Positions 22,561 to 38,911 of a stretch of 64,000 nt of DNA are shown one piece after another. Positions within the stretch are counted from its first letter, which is position 1; each line of letters begins with the position of its first letter. This stretch comes from Aplysia californica (Eukaryota; Mollusca; Gastropoda; Aplysiida; Aplysiidae), in assembly GCF_000002075.1 (NCBI RefSeq), contig NW_004797271.1, positions 2,577,439-2,641,438 of the forward strand. Direction: 5' to 3'. Position numbers and translations under genes: made by a program. The notes beneath the pieces were generated by a model. It was not told the DNA's origin, made no database searches, and worked only from the letters and a program-made list of their open reading frames with translations.

Positions 22561-24688
22561 CAAAAAGAACGCTTGCTCGCAATAAAATTATAAAGCGAGC
22601 ACTTGTCACTTGTGAAGAAAGCGCTTGCTTGTCGTTGAGGTTTAACTATAAGAAAGATTGCAAATCGCGCTTGCGACTGGTCAGAACTTTGGCATTTGGC
22701 GCCATAGCAGATTCAAGTGAAGACTAACTATTGTCTGTGTCTAAGTGAGTTATTTATATCATGAGTATAACGGTCGTCGGGGGATTTTACGTAAAACCAG
22801 AATTAGAACAAGAATTACCTACTAGTATTACTAGGACTGTGTAATTGTGTCACAAGTCAAAAGACTGCACTCTCATTGCCCAATGGCAGTGTCTAAGTAC
22901 ACGATAACCGACAACTCAGAGTCTTTCCACCACCACGATAGCATGATCATTACTTCCACCACCATTTGTCTTTCCTCATGTTTAATTTCATTTTTTTGTG
23001 TGTTATAGTTTTTCTGTAATCAATTATTTTTTAAAAATCACATGGCACAAAATCGACAGCCGTGCCCAACACCTCTGCCCCCAGCAAGCCGAGAGTGTGT
23101 GATCACTACACGCAATCTCATTGGTCAATATAATTAACTTTGCCCCTGGCAAGATCAACTCAATTTGGTTGTTCTGTTCATACTAATGATGCAGGGAGGG
23201 CCAGTTTAGATAGATGTAGTGACTGGATATTAAAGCTCACGTCTCGATTTTTATCATTATAATAGACACATTTTTCATAAATGCTGGAAATATTTAGGAA
23301 CAAGGGTCAGAAGTCGGAACGGAGGTCATGCTGGTTTCAATTCAGAGTCCAAATATAATTTTTGTTTATTCGGACTCGAGTCTGAATATAATTTTTGTCT
23401 AATCGGACTAGAGTCCAAATATTCACTACGTATTTATAAAGAAAATATAATAATATAAAATTATTTGGCATAAGGTACCTTATGCGCATTCAGAGAAAGC
23501 AGTTTTTACATGCGGTAACTAACTTTTTTTCTGCCAGCCATTCCATGACAAAAAGGATTGAATTTAATAAAGAAAAAAATAATCACTTATCCATCATGGC
23601 TGCCAGGCCTAAACAGATGGGACGCACATTCTTAAGTCAAGTAGCACCAAAAAAACTACTACTATTTAAAGTATAAAGTAAAGGTCTGTGTAGGCCTACA
23701 TGTTTTATCAAGACATATGTCACAATATGTGTCACAATCTCAACTCATCATTCATCTTTCATTTACCCTAGTATATAATGATAAAATGAGTGAAACATTA
23801 ACAAGACTCATCACTGGTCACTCATCGGCCGAGTGAAACAAGACTTCACTGGCACTGGTTGCTCATCGATTAATTTAATGGCACTTTTCACTACACTGAA
23901 AACTGCCTTATTATGATTTATAATATTATTGTGGCACAGATGTTATTTTACTTTTACACCTATCTCGTGTTCTGTATATTCTATAGCATTTTTCTTATTC
24001 ATTTTTGTTTTACACAAATTTTGGCTTTATATTCATGAAATTATTTATCTTTGAGGTATTTGGTGTTTTAAATACAAATTGATAATAGGCCTGTTACCAC
24101 AGGCGCAATTGTGTAATTGTGTAGTATGTTTCACATGTTTTTAAGAAACTGGTGGGTTTCAGGGGGTCATGGCCCCGTGTATTTTACCATAATGTGACGT
24201 CATGCTAGGCCTATTACTATTAGATTTGAGATTCTCTTGAAAACAAAATTGATGTTCAACGGTTTTAATGGCCATATATATGTTCTGCAGACAAAAATAT
24301 GATGGTTTAGCCCCCTAAAGTGCTAAAGTAGTGCATCTGCGTGTTGGTTTGAAGGCTGCATGCTGGTGTGAAAGTAAACATTTACCCATTATTTTACTTT
24401 TATTCTCATCTCATGAGACCCTGACTCTAGGTTGATTGATACCCATGGTGGAAATTTTTTTTCTTCTGTCAGCAGCAAACTGGTCTTTATAGATAGATCT
24501 TGACTCCAACACCATCTTTCTGTTTACAGCCTTTCATTTTAAACCTCTTTTTATTTAGAAGTCTCCACATCTTTGAGTGCAGCGGTTGGGGAGTCCTACT
24601 TGTGTTTGAGTGAACACTTGGAAATTACAAGGGTAAGTTAAATTTTCCAACTTTAGCACAGTACATTTGATAATGAACATGGGTAATT
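22561..24688. other. Intergenic region between SNX3-like and CCDC28-like genes
   Basis: No exon seen. It holds two tandem copies of a ~42-bp unit (GAGTCCAAATATAATTTTTG and a variant) at about 23345-23425. The 5' exon of the CCDC28-like gene could lie here, but I cannot place it. Confidence 0.4.
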
Positions 24689-24692
24689 TTAA

Positions 24693-25723
24693 CTCACTCG
24701 CTGCCAAAACTGAGGAGTTTTGGTTTTTTTCTATATGTGCTTCTGACTGCATTTGCGGTTCATTACCGAAACCCCTCGGTCTTGTCTTTGTGGTACCTGC
24801 TGTCCTTTGTGAGTTGATTGTGAATTGTTTGAGTTATTCCATTGATAAATGGATAAAATATAGATTTTATTTCTGGACGACCGTTCACACATCAGTTTCG
24901 TCACAGTGGCGAACAAATGATCTCAAAGCATTTTTGAAAATGATGGACCCATTATATGACTGGTCGGATTTAGACTTTCTAGTGCTGAAGAATAGGACAG
25001 GAGTAACAGCAAGTGTAAGGATGTAAGGATTAGTGACAGTCAACTGTTAGATCTAGTAAAAGGGGTAGGCGAACAGCTGTTGAAACAAGTAGTGACTTAC
25101 TGATCAGTGATAATAAATATGATGAATCTTGACATCGATCCTGTGGCCCCAGGGGCAAGTTCTAGCTTCCCTCACGCCATGTAAGCATAAAAGGAAACAG
25201 ACAGAAGCTCTAAATCCAGCAGGAGTTGGAACTCTCTCTCTGTGAGTGGACCAAACTTGCTTTGCCGACTTTTATGCCGAGTTGGTCATCCAGGCAAATT
25301 ACGTTACATAGCAAGGTCCTTCATCAATTTGGACAAGTTGGTCAAAAACACAAGTGTGTATATATAAATAAATATCTCAACGTAACTTACATTGTTCTGT
25401 TTTTGTTCAAACCTTGTTTTGTACCCAAACTGACACGAGAGGCATACTCATGTATTTTTAAAAAACCAACCAAAAGTCACATTTCATTTAGACAGGTTTT
25501 AAAAAAAAAGAATTTTGACTCGTTTGCAAAAATTCATTAAAAAAACAACTCATTAAGATATCTTTAAAATTCCTTTTGTTTTGGACAGTATGTTTTATTG
25601 CCTTTTTGCTTGCTAAGTTTCATTAATGGCTGGTGAATTATGTTACAATGATTTTTTGAAATAGGTGTCAAATTGCTTGGCAATCTTCGGATGGTAAGCC
25701 AAAAAGTGCCCTCCTCGAGGGAG
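24693..25723. mobile_element. Possible piggyBac-like remnant (TTAA-flanked, 1.03 kb)
   Basis: TTAA at 24689-24692 and 25724-25727. The left end CTCACTCGCTGCC and inverted right end CTCCCTCG share only a short match. A similar end (CTCACTTGCTGCCAGCGCC, inverted) abuts TTAA at 14743. A frame from 24667 of 119 codons includes DLKAFLKMMDPLYDWSDLDF, not assignable. Confidence 0.4.
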
Positions 25724-25947
25724 TTAATGGTGAATTAGCTTTACTTGGTCCAATTACTTTATGAATTCCTTTGGAAGAAGAAAATGGTTTTGTGTAGATT
25801 ACCTTCTAAAGGGGGCGTTTGAATCTTTTTATCCTTCATTCTAGGTTTAATGTCAGTATTCTTTACTGCATAATTGAAACTACTTTTCTGTCTCTGCTCA
25901 GTCGCGGAAGAGCTCCACAATTATCTGTATATGTCAGTCAGGCTGTT

Positions 25948-26105
25948 TATCATCATTGCCTTTCTCACCCTGCACCAGGGTATAGGCCACTAACAAACAC
26001 TGTCCACCTTTCTCTATCCTGGGCAAGCCTCTTGATGTTATCCTATGTCTTCCCACTTTTCTGTACATCAATTTCTGTGATTCTTCTCCAGGTTCCACGC
26101 GGTCT
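25948..26105 (-). mobile_element. RTE-type LINE 3' fragment (158 bp)
   Basis: Matches the 3' end of the LINE at 1030-1190, including CTTCTCCAGGTTCCACG and the ATGATGATA tail side. It directly precedes a 5'-truncated SINE C. Confidence 0.85.
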
Positions 26106-26117
26106 TATGCGCATTGT

Positions 26118-26430
26118 AATTGTAAATGTGGTTATTCATCAATGTCATGCTCATAAATGTGCCTGAACTGCTACAGGGAACTGCTGCTTTTTCTTTTCTA
26201 ATCCTTACTGTCGTCATTTTTCCTCTTCTTCTTTTGTATGTTTGTCACACTCTTGTGACCCGCTATTTCCAGGGTGTCTTGATAGTCGAAGCAGACTTTG
26301 TGCTGTTGAAGCTAGAGAGGTGAGCAGAGTAAGCCTGATTTCCTGTAAGTACTTCTCTGTTGACATCCATCCCTTGGCGCTCATATGACTTTATGCAGTT
26401 GCGAGTGCCGTAAAACCTCTACTAAAACAA
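26118..26430 (+). mobile_element. SINE C copy, 5'-truncated
   Basis: Aligns with 35580-35880 and the reverse of 11738-12065, including GTGACCCGCTATTTCC, the extra block and the 3' hairpin, then CCTCTACTAAAAC. It lies just upstream of the first CCDC28-like coding exon, with the tail about 65 bp before the acceptor. Confidence 0.85.
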
Positions 26431-26505
26431 AGTGTTTTATTTTCAAAAGTTTAATTTTGATCATATAAAAAATGTTTTGTGTGTTTTGCCACAGGTCTCT
26501 ACTGA

Positions 26506-29991
<3,486 letters not shown>

Positions 29992-30459
29992 ATTTTGACT
30001 CGCTTGCAAGAGGGTGGGGTAAGAACAAATCCAATTCCCCTTCGAGAAATATTTTAGTTTCTACCCGAACTGAATGCCCCTGAATTATATAGAGGTTCTG
30101 CAAGGACAAAAAGGCTGTGGCTCATTTAACAAACAAACACTCATAGTAAAATCTCAATATGGTCTCTATGGTTTGACACCTATTTATTTAGCTAGAAAAT
30201 GGTCTGTCATATATATATGAAATGATGTTGTGAAGATACTCTCAAGGAAGGCCATCCTGGGGTTTGGAACCTGTTAGTATTGACTTTGTATCTGAGTGTT
30301 CCGTTTGTCTTCAGTAGATCTGTGTTTCAACTAGGTATTTGTTGCCTTTTCTATTTGTTTGTTGAGCTTCTCCATGGACCGTAGATGACTTCTGTGTTTA
30401 TTTTTCACATTTTATTTTCTACCTATTTGTACATTTCTTTCTCACTCAAATGTCCTTAT

Positions 30460-30642
30460 GTGGGTGGTTGACGGGTGCTCTGGTGTGGTTTGCTCCTTCT
30501 TTCTTATAAAAAATCTATCGTCCTTATCTCCCCTCCTTCTTTTTTATGTTTGTTACTCTCTTGTAATACCTCTAATCTTCTGGCGCTCATATGACCTTAT
30601 GCAGTTGCGAGCGCCGTAAAATCTTTAGTAAAACTGAAAACT
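30460..30642 (+). mobile_element. SINE A copy (full length)
   Basis: 183 bp with perfect 12-bp duplications AAATGTCCTTAT at 30448-30459 and 30643-30654. It shows the intact hairpin GGCGCTC...GAGCGCC. Confidence 0.93.
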
Positions 30643-31077
30643 AAATGTCCTTATTCTTGTGTGGTCTGTTTGTCTTTTTTCTTTGAAAAACAAATCTAAA
30701 CGTAAGATCTGGCACAACAACTTTTCTCCTCCTGCTTAACGACAATCCCTTTTGAGAAGTAGGCCTAGCTTGCTGTTAGGTGGATTTTGCTGTTAACTGA
30801 ATTTTCAAAGGCGGGGCTGTACATATAACTGTAAACTTTTAAATATGTGATAACCTCTCCACAAACACTCACACATACACACACACACACACACACGCAT
30901 GCAAGCATGGGCCCTTATTGGTTGCTTTTAAGGACAAGCGGGTTACCCCAGGTTTTGGGGGTTTCCAGAAATCTTGACCTACACCAAAAGTTGGCATTGC
31001 CCTACGTATAGGAGAAGTTTTGTCTCCTTGGTGTGTATATTTGTTTGGTTATGGAGAAAACTCTCCTTGTCGTTTAA

Positions 31078-31388
31078 CCCTATCCGTACGCCCTGGGGTA
31101 ATTTTGCACCCTGGGGTTGTATTCTTCACATTTGAGAATACTTCTAGTACGAAGATCTCTTTCTTGGCGCTCATATGACCTTATGCAATTGCGAGCACCG
31201 TAAATCCTCTACTAAAACAAAAAACAGATCTCTTTGAAACTTTCAGTTTTTCTCAAAAAGTCATTTTGACAGACTGCTATGCAAAGCGTACGGATCTGAT
31301 TAACGAGTAAATTTCCTCTTTGAAAGTGATGGCACAGAGTTCCCCACGTTGTATTGGTACGATAGTGAAACACGATGTACGGATAGGG
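31078..31388. mobile_element. piggyBac-like MITE (311 bp) carrying a SINE insertion
   Basis: Ends CCCTATCCGTAC / GTACGGATAGGG, flanked by TTAA at 31074-31077 and 31389-31392. A SINE A fragment interrupts it. Confidence 0.9.
31163..31225 (+). mobile_element. SINE A, 63-bp 3' fragment inside the MITE
   Basis: Hairpin plus tail (CTACTAAAACAAAAAAC) with perfect 10-bp duplications AGATCTCTTT at 31153-31162 and 31226-31235. Confidence 0.92.
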
Positions 31389-31714
31389 TTAAAGAAACTG
31401 AACAAGGGTCCAAAAGGGTCCAAAAACTTTACCTTCGATTTTTTCAAAACAGCATTTTTCGGGATAGCCCCTCTGTGCTTAATTAAAAGCGACCAGCTGC
31501 AGGGTGTGGTGATGTTGTTATGTCAGAAAGTGATAACATAGGCAGTATTCAAGCACCTGCAGTAATGTTAGGCACAGTGGCTGAGACTTTTCCCCTCAGA
31601 CCCTTGAAAGAAGGTAGTTCTTGGCGAGAGGGTGTGAACTAAGCTTCAGAACTCGGCAGAGTGCATTTTCGGCCTAGACAGTTGTGTTGAGGAGATAAAC
31701 AAAAGAGGAGGGAT

Positions 31715-31766
<52 letters not shown>
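31715..31766. repeat. (CA)n microsatellite
   Basis: About 26 uninterrupted CA units. Confidence 0.95.
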
Positions 31767-31768
<2 letters not shown>

Positions 31769-32324
31769 AAGTTATAGGCCATAGACAGTTTATAACAATG
31801 GAGGTTGCTGTTCAGGAAAAAGGATGCCATTAAGGAGGTTATTAAAGGAAAAATTCTTTTATGCAAGCTAAGGTTGCGGTTGCTGAAATGGATCCTACTG
31901 TGATAAGAAAGAAACTGCATATTTACCTCTTTTCTCAAAATTAGTGTTCACAGCACATACATGGTTACAGTCGGACTGTGATGGTATGTATCTGTCTGTG
32001 ATATGTTACCCGCTAGCAGTGTTTGTCTGTCTCTAGTATGTTTTCTTTCTTAATTGTGTCAATTAGCTTTAGGTATTGTCACCAGTGTGATAAGATTGGC
32101 TAACTCACAAAATATCAAATCTTTTTATTTGATGAAGCGATTGTACTTTATCCAGTTCATTTGCTGTGTCAAAGATGGGTCTGAATTTTGACTAGAAATG
32201 CTCCTATGGCTGAACAAATCGCCAGCCATCTGTCACCAGACTAATAAAATCAAATTACTGTTTTTCATTCTCCTGGAAAATTTACTCTACTGGGGTTGGA
32301 TGGTCTTATGTTTAGAATAGGTCA

Positions 32325-32400
32325 GACAGATAGAAATAACAATGGGGGAAAGTAAAAAAATTAAGACCTACCAGTGACGCCCTCCAACCACCCGCTAGCT
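32325..32400 (-). mobile_element. SINE B fragment (head part)
   Basis: Contains the reverse of the B head (ACCTACCAGTGACGCCCTCC then AACCACCCGC) and an adjacent purine-rich stretch, but no 3' end. Confidence 0.65.
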
Positions 32401-33165
32401 GGTTTTATTAAAGGGGTGGGGATAATTTGCTATGTATTGTGGTAGCTCTTCATCTGCACACCTTTAAAACAGACCTGCTATTTCCTTGACCAAGATAACC
32501 AGACAAACTTTACAGACTGATTTGGGCAAGCACGATTCAAGAACAAATGCCCCTTGATTCATCTTATTTGTTCACAGACTGGAGTGAAAAATTTAAACCA
32601 CATCAGAGAGGTAGCTTTTACTGTTTTGTTGACCTGGATAATGTTTGTCCTTCTTTTGAGTGGGGGATGAATGGATCTGACTGTTTTTGATACTTTCTTT
32701 GTTTTCACAGAATGCGTGGTACTGATGGGATTATTGATAATGAATGACACAAGAATTAACTTGTTGAATAGTTTTTTTTGCTTTTTAAAAATTACTTTCC
32801 TTCCTCAGGAAAATGGCTTTAAATAACAGTATTGCATACTTTATGTTGTGTTTGCGTGTCCCTCCTTATTTTTTTCCCTTTCTATTCTTGTTTTATGCTC
32901 CTATTTGTATTTTCGGCTGGTACGGGTGAAGACTGGATTTATCGTTTCATTCATGCAGCAGAGTACATATCAAAATTTGTTTTCTTTGCTGTGATATTGT
33001 TTTGTATGTTCATTTTTAGTTTTGTACCTTCTTACTATCTTTTTGCTTTATTTTTACCTGAACACGTTATCTGAAAATAGTTGGGATTTTTTTTGGGGTT
33101 TGTGGAGAATTTATTTTCTTTTGTCAGTCTGAGCTTATGTCTTTGAAATATTGAAAAGAGCTTAA

Positions 33166-33182
33166 CCCCCCCCCCCCCCCCC
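33166..33182. repeat. Poly-C tract (17)
   Basis: Uninterrupted C run. Confidence 0.95.
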
Positions 33183-33228
33183 AAGAAAACCCCCCAACAA
33201 AAACACTTGATATTTTAGAGGAGAAAAT

Positions 33229-33350
33229 GGGCATCTGTGGTGCCCTTGACTGTTGCATCCAAATTCCTGAGAAGTTCATTTTGTTGAGGAGTATCTCTAT
33301 TTTTCTGCTGGGATGTTGTATCCCACTCAGGCAGAGTCAGAGCAGCCTTC
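33229..33350 (+). mobile_element. SINE F copy, diverged
   Basis: Starts GCATCTGTGGTG and includes CTGCTGGGATGTTGTATCCC, matching the reverse strand of 43725-43882. B box not well kept. Confidence 0.65.
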
Positions 33351-33669
33351 CTCCAAAAAGGTTTAGATTGTTTTGTTAGCCGTGTTAAGTTGAACATTTA
33401 TTATGGATTTGTGATCTTTTAGAGAAGAGAGACTGCCATGTAGAATGGCTGCTTCAAATTGTAGGCAGTACAAAATCTTATTTATTTACTCTCATCTTAT
33501 TTTCTCTTTAAAAGTATTCCATTTCCTGTGCCATGCTATACGGGCACCATTCCATGAAATTCCTGCAAGTTTTTTGCCACTCACAATTCCAGTGACAACT
33601 GCAGTTTTACTATAACTATAAAGGTTCCTTGTCTCAAGGTTGGGTATGTGAAACCAAAGAGGCACTTGC

Positions 33670-34017
33670 AGCTGAACTACCTGTCACTTGTTCGTGATAT
33701 CAGAGGACACAGGGCTATATTTATAACCAGCTGAACTATCTGTTATTTGTTGGTGAAATCGGAACACCCGGTCTATATTCATAATTAGCACATCTATGTG
33801 TTATTTGTTGGTGATATCAAAAGACATTGGGTTATATTTATAACTACCTGGACGATCTTAAATTTGTTGGTGATATCAGATGACACTGGGCTATGTTCAT
33901 AACCAGCTTAACTATCTATTGTTTGTTGATGATATCAGAAGACACTTGACTGTATTCTTAAATGTCATTTGTTGTTTGTATCAAAAGACATTGAGCTGTA
34001 TTCACAACAAGCTGAAA
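33670..34017 (+). repeat. 59-bp minisatellite, about six diverged units
   Basis: Units of the form GCTGAACTAYCTGTYATTTG then TTGGTGATATCAGAAGACAC then a TATATTYATAACCA ending repeat five times with 10-25% change, with a sixth incomplete copy. Confidence 0.85.
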
Positions 34018-34019
34018 TA

Positions 34020-35480
34020 CACATGTACATGCATCTGTCGTTTGTCCTGGATATAAGTTCTGGCCCACTAGTGACTCTGAGATGTATATTGCTGTAGACT
34101 TTTTATTTTATTTTATGTTTTGCTTTTACGCCTAAAATGTTTGTTACAGCACACGTTTAGACTTCTTTAATTGAATAATTTTCTTGTAAGAAATTCATAT
34201 AGCTTGTTATACCTTTTATTCTAAAACCAGTGAATTATTGATTGGTCACCATGGGCAGTTCCTGGTCTTTAGTGCCACCTTACACAGTTAAAGATCTGGA
34301 TCTCAGAACAATTGTTGCTTTTACTTTTGTTTGTGATAAATGTTTCGCTCTACTATGATTGTATATGCTTTGTTTTTGTTTTTGTCTCTTTTCTGACATT
34401 TTTTACTAATACAACATTCATACAAACCAGTAGATCTGTGTTGCTGGTAGCACAAAAGAACCTGGATGTCTATCCGTGTTTATATGTTCCCCACTTTCAA
34501 AGTGTAGCTTGTATCCTTGACAATAAAAGTATTAAAATTCTTAAAATCATCATTTAGAAATGAGTGTGTATGTTACCATTAATTTTTTTCTGTTCTGAGA
34601 ATTATGTGTATAGGCTTTGAAATCTGAGAGTCTAATGTAACATGGAACTTTGGGCTTTGTTCTCATTCTGTTTATACTGACTTCATACATAGATGATTTG
34701 TATTTTTATCTGATGTTTTAATCTGCTGTTCTTGAAATTTGCTTTTTTGCTCCTGACATATTTGTCCTAGTTGTTATATGTGCCAAGTACTTTGTTCTTG
34801 TTGTAGTTGTTGTTGCATGATGTACTTTTACCTTTAATATTTCCACCCCCTGAAATAATTCTAATGAAATCACAAAGCAACTGCTTATCCTATTCTTTGT
34901 CTGTCTGATATTGATTGAGTGCACCCGTTAAATGCTGCCCCGGACATATGGTTTGCTACTACTTATCATGTTCCACCTCTCAATCCACTTAATATACTGG
35001 GCCAGCATTGGGTAGAATCTGCATGAGCCCCCAATCTGAACATACATGAAAAGTCACTTTCCTGTATGACATCAAGGAGACCCTGATGTGACCTCACTGA
35101 GTGTGGAGACTACGATCGCGCGTTGAAGTTAAAAATCAAGCATGTTCTGAATGTAGGACTCAAGTGGACTTTTACTTTGCATTGATTTGTTTGTGATATG
35201 ATAATTCTACTTTAAGTTGAAGAGAAACTTGCTTGGCCAAATAGATAAATGTTCTTTATTTTTCTGCTTCTACTTGGGAATATATGTGACGGGGTCGGGA
35301 AGATCCGTATGAAGTTGTTGAGCAACTTTTTATAAAATGAACAAAAACACCAACTCATGTGAAAAAGAGAACCTTCAGACTAAGGATCTATGGATTGATT
35401 AAATATCTGCTGTGAGAAACTTTGTAGAATATTGTATGGTAAAATTTAAAGTCTACATTTCATATGAGGTCTTAGAATCA
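34020..35480. other. Gene-poor stretch
   Basis: AT-rich DNA, no exon or bounded element seen. An AATAAA near 34523 on the plus strand could in principle end a long CCDC28-like 3' UTR; there is no other support. Confidence 0.4.
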
Positions 35481-35489
35481 TTTTACCCC

Positions 35490-35885
35490 CCGGGGCAGTG
35501 CCACTGACTGAAGTGTCTCTAGGCCATTCCCAAAGGGGGGACATTTCTCGTTCAAGCACAGTAGAATTGTAAATGGGCTGATTCATGTCACGCTCACAAC
35601 TGTGCCTGATCTACATCAGGGAACTGCTGCTTTTTCTTTCCTAATCCTTACTACCGTCATTTCCTCTCCTTCTTTTGTATGTTTGAATTGTTTGTCACAC
35701 TCTTGTGACCCACTATTTCCGGGGTGCCTTGATAGTTGAAGCAGACCTTGTGCTGTTGAAGTTAGAGAGGTGAGCAGAGTAAGTGTGATTCCCTGTAAAG
35801 ACTTCTCTGTTGACACCCACCCCTTGGCGCTCATATGACCTTATGCAGTTTTGAGCGCCGTAAAACCCTCTAATACTATAATAAA
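35490..35885 (+). mobile_element. SINE C copy (near full length)
   Basis: Reverse complement of the 11738-12129 copy, starting GGGGCAGTGCCACTGACTG. It has the extra block and the 3' hairpin; the tail is a run of TAATA/AATAA units. I found no clear target duplication. Confidence 0.88.
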
Positions 35886-36230
35886 ATAATAAAAAGAATA
35901 TTTTTTTCTTAATTTAATATACTGAGGCATGGGATCAGAAATACATTTTAGTCACAATTTTCTTACTCCTTTCTCTTGAGCATGCTATATTCTAGGTTGT
36001 TACGAAGATAACTAAAGGATTACTCAGAAAATGCTTTTGAAGTATGGTTTCCATTATTATCATGAAATAGACCAGTTTGAAGGGTTTTCTTACATGCCAC
36101 ATTCATGCACATATGTTTGGCCTGTAATATGTTTTACATTGCAAATTACAGGGAGGTGTTCTATCTGACAAACACTCGTTCTGCTTTGCTTTTCGTTGCT
36201 TTTGTGGGTTTTTATATCTGAAAATAACAT

Positions 36231-36667
36231 ATGTGTCGCGACATGGTGGAATCAAGCTCTCGTCAATTTTTGGGCGTATGGGGTTATTGGTATCATCTTA
36301 AAGCCTGTTCATTTGCCTTGCTTTTGGTGAAAAAATATCCATCTATGTTGTTGAATAGGAGTCGAAATATTTGCGATTGATGGAGGTCAGGGTCGCCTGG
36401 TTTCCGAGGTGAAATTAGTGAGAAAATGGCCGACAAAATTTCCACAACTTGAAAGTCCCTGGAAACTGAAAATTGACATTTTTTGTGCCTTTAATCGATG
36501 TTTTTCAGTAAAATTCACTCAGAAATGTGTTTTAAAATGGGTATATAAAAGGTGTTAAGCCCCAAAAAAAGAAATTTAAAAAAAAATTGCCAAACGGTAA
36601 AAAAAATGCCAATTTCTTTGATTTTACTATTTTGACAAGCGCCTGATTTCACCACTGTGCCTCACAT
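36231..36667. mobile_element. MITE D copy 2 (inverted)
   Basis: Ends ATGTGTCGCGACATGGTGGA and (inverted) ATGTGAGGCACAGTGGTGAA form an imperfect TIR of about 35 bp ending GCTCTCGTCAA / GCGCTTGTCAA. 437 bp. Confidence 0.87.
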
Positions 36668-36726
36668 ATCATGTTTTTATGCTTTATATTTAAAGTAATT
36701 TGATTCATTGACGACTGATCGATTTT

Positions 36727-36774
<48 letters not shown>

Positions 36775-36797
36775 TCATTTTTTCTTTCTTTCTTTGT
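36727..36797. repeat. (CTTT)n microsatellite
   Basis: About 12 CTTT units, then an interrupted tail. Confidence 0.95.
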
Positions 36798-36799
36798 GT

Positions 36800-38404
36800 T
36801 GGGAAGGATACAGAATGTCTCATGACTGTACTTAATATTAGAAGACTGCATTTACGACACTCTGTGATAATATAAAATATATGTAAAATAACCCAGAGAC
36901 TTACCATCAGTGGAGCCTCCTTGGTGGGAGTACTACCAGCATACCAGAGAGCAGCAGAGACTCACACTAGTTCATTTATTGTTTGAGGATTATTACAGAG
37001 TTTGTAGTTCTCAAGAGTATATCGCATTATATATCAGTGGAATTACTTGTTTGAAACGGCCACATCATGTATGAGTGTCTCACCTTTCGTGAATAAATAC
37101 AGTGTCGTTGACAGTGTTTTACTTTTTAGAGCTACCATTAGCTCAAAATAGGCTCATTTATGTGTTTTTGTAAGTGGAATGAACGTAATCTTTTTCTACT
37201 TAATAAATCTTTCATTTTGTTGCTCTTGAAATCTAAATTAAGTGTTGTTTTTAGAGAGTTATGTGTGTGGACTACTTTTCTGGCTGGTTCAGAGATGTAG
37301 TCAATTAAAGGAAAGATGGAGCAGATAATGATAGTGGATGTATTTAATTTTACTTACGAGTCAAATTGCACGTCAGATGGTCTACCGCTTACAAAGAGCA
37401 TTCTTGTACTGTTAAACAATTTTTCATCATTTGATTTTGATGAAATTTGATGCATTAATACATTTGTTTTTTCTTGAAGAGAAAATGATGAATGGGGTAT
37501 CATGCTGGATTACAGACAGGATGGGTTTGGTTTGAATACCAGACTGGGGGTTTTCGAACTCGGAGTTTTTAAGGCTCTCAGTCCATTTAGCTTAGTCCTA
37601 TTGGAGACGGACGTTAAATTGGAAGGTCCTAGTGTTGATAGGGGTGTTGAACCCATGCACTTACTATTTTGATAAGATGATGAGTGTTTTGCATTTTTCC
37701 CCGTGATCTCAAGCCTTTTTAGTTTGTGTGCTGGCATCATTCTCCTGTAAAGGAAGGAAACGGTTGCGAATCAAGGTAGTCTTTGGAAAAATATTGTTTC
37801 TGGTATGGACAGTTGTAACTGAAAGTAATAATCTTTGCTTTGTCTGTCGAGAAATTTTCACTTACTTCATAAAGTTTCTTCTGAGATTGAGATAGATGTA
37901 AAATGCTATTTGAATGTCATCTTGCACGTATGATTTTTAGAGTTGAGAACTATATACGTCATCCTCTGAAATAGAGCGTAATACAAATTGTAATGTTAAT
38001 AAAAAGGATTTTCTCATTATATGGTCACGTTTATGTAGTTTGGTGTACTACACTCTTGAAATGAGATCTGTTTTGGATAGTTTGTACAGTTTGAATGTTC
38101 AAGAAAGGAGTTAAGCTTTTTTTAAAGGAAGTTTTTGTAATGATCTTGAAATTAATAATATTAGGAAGGCCGTAAGGAATTTTTTAGGGTTACTTGGTTG
38201 GAGATTTCTGTGCCACATCATAGTTAATGAATTTCTGTATTTTAAGTTTAAGTTTTGATGTTGTGAACCTGTTTAACATAACCATATGACATTTTGGAGG
38301 CAAAGCCGAAGAGTCTTGTCCATGAATCTGTGGCAAGTTTGTTTACTCACAAAGTCATTGTGGCTCATGTGTTTAACTAGTCGATAGATTTAAAAACACT
38401 GCAA
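36800..38404. other. Gene-poor stretch
   Basis: No exon, repeat family or element ends that I can support on either strand. Confidence 0.4.
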
Positions 38405-38408
38405 TTAA

Positions 38409-38483
38409 CCCCTTCACTGCCTGACCGGAGACTGTCTTGTGCACTTTGTTAGGATTATGGAGCAGGTCTGGCAGTGAAATGGT
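38409..38483. mobile_element. 75-bp TTAA-flanked mini-MITE
   Basis: Ends CCCCTTCACTGCCTGACC and (inverted) ACCATTTCACTGCCAGACC, flanked by TTAA at 38405-38408 and 38484-38487. Confidence 0.7.
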
Positions 38484-38745
38484 TTAAGGAAAAGACCACT
38501 TTGCTTCCTGTCTCAATGTCTTTCGCTATCATTTTTACTTTTTGTATTTCTCACAGTTATCTTTTTTTGGTTACCAATCAAAGGACATGTTTTCTACTTC
38601 TTATTTGAGCACCATGCTAAATGTGCTAATAGTTTGTGTGTTGTTGTCATCAGTATTATAACAGATGGAGTTTTAATATGTAATACTTGAGCTGTTTTGC
38701 ACAATCCTGACATGATTCATGTATCAATTGCTTCCCTGTCAGTGG

Positions 38746-38911
38746 TTTTAGTGCTAGTAAGCGTTTCATGGAACTTGCAGCACATTTATTAAGTGATGAA
38801 GATTAGAGGTGTTACAAGAGAATAACAGGCGCAAAAAGAGAGAGATAAAGACAATAGATGTTTGAGAGGAAAGAAGGAGCAAACCAGACCGGTGCACCCG
38901 CAAGCCACCCA
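38746..38911 (-). mobile_element. SINE A copy
   Basis: 166 bp with CCCTGTCAGTGG / CCCTGTGAGTGG duplications (38734-38745, 38912-38923). The hairpin is decayed. Confidence 0.85.

Noticed and set aside
24667-25026. 119-codon plus-strand frame as a host gene
   Set aside because: No family match, no splice context, and it lies inside a TTAA-flanked remnant.
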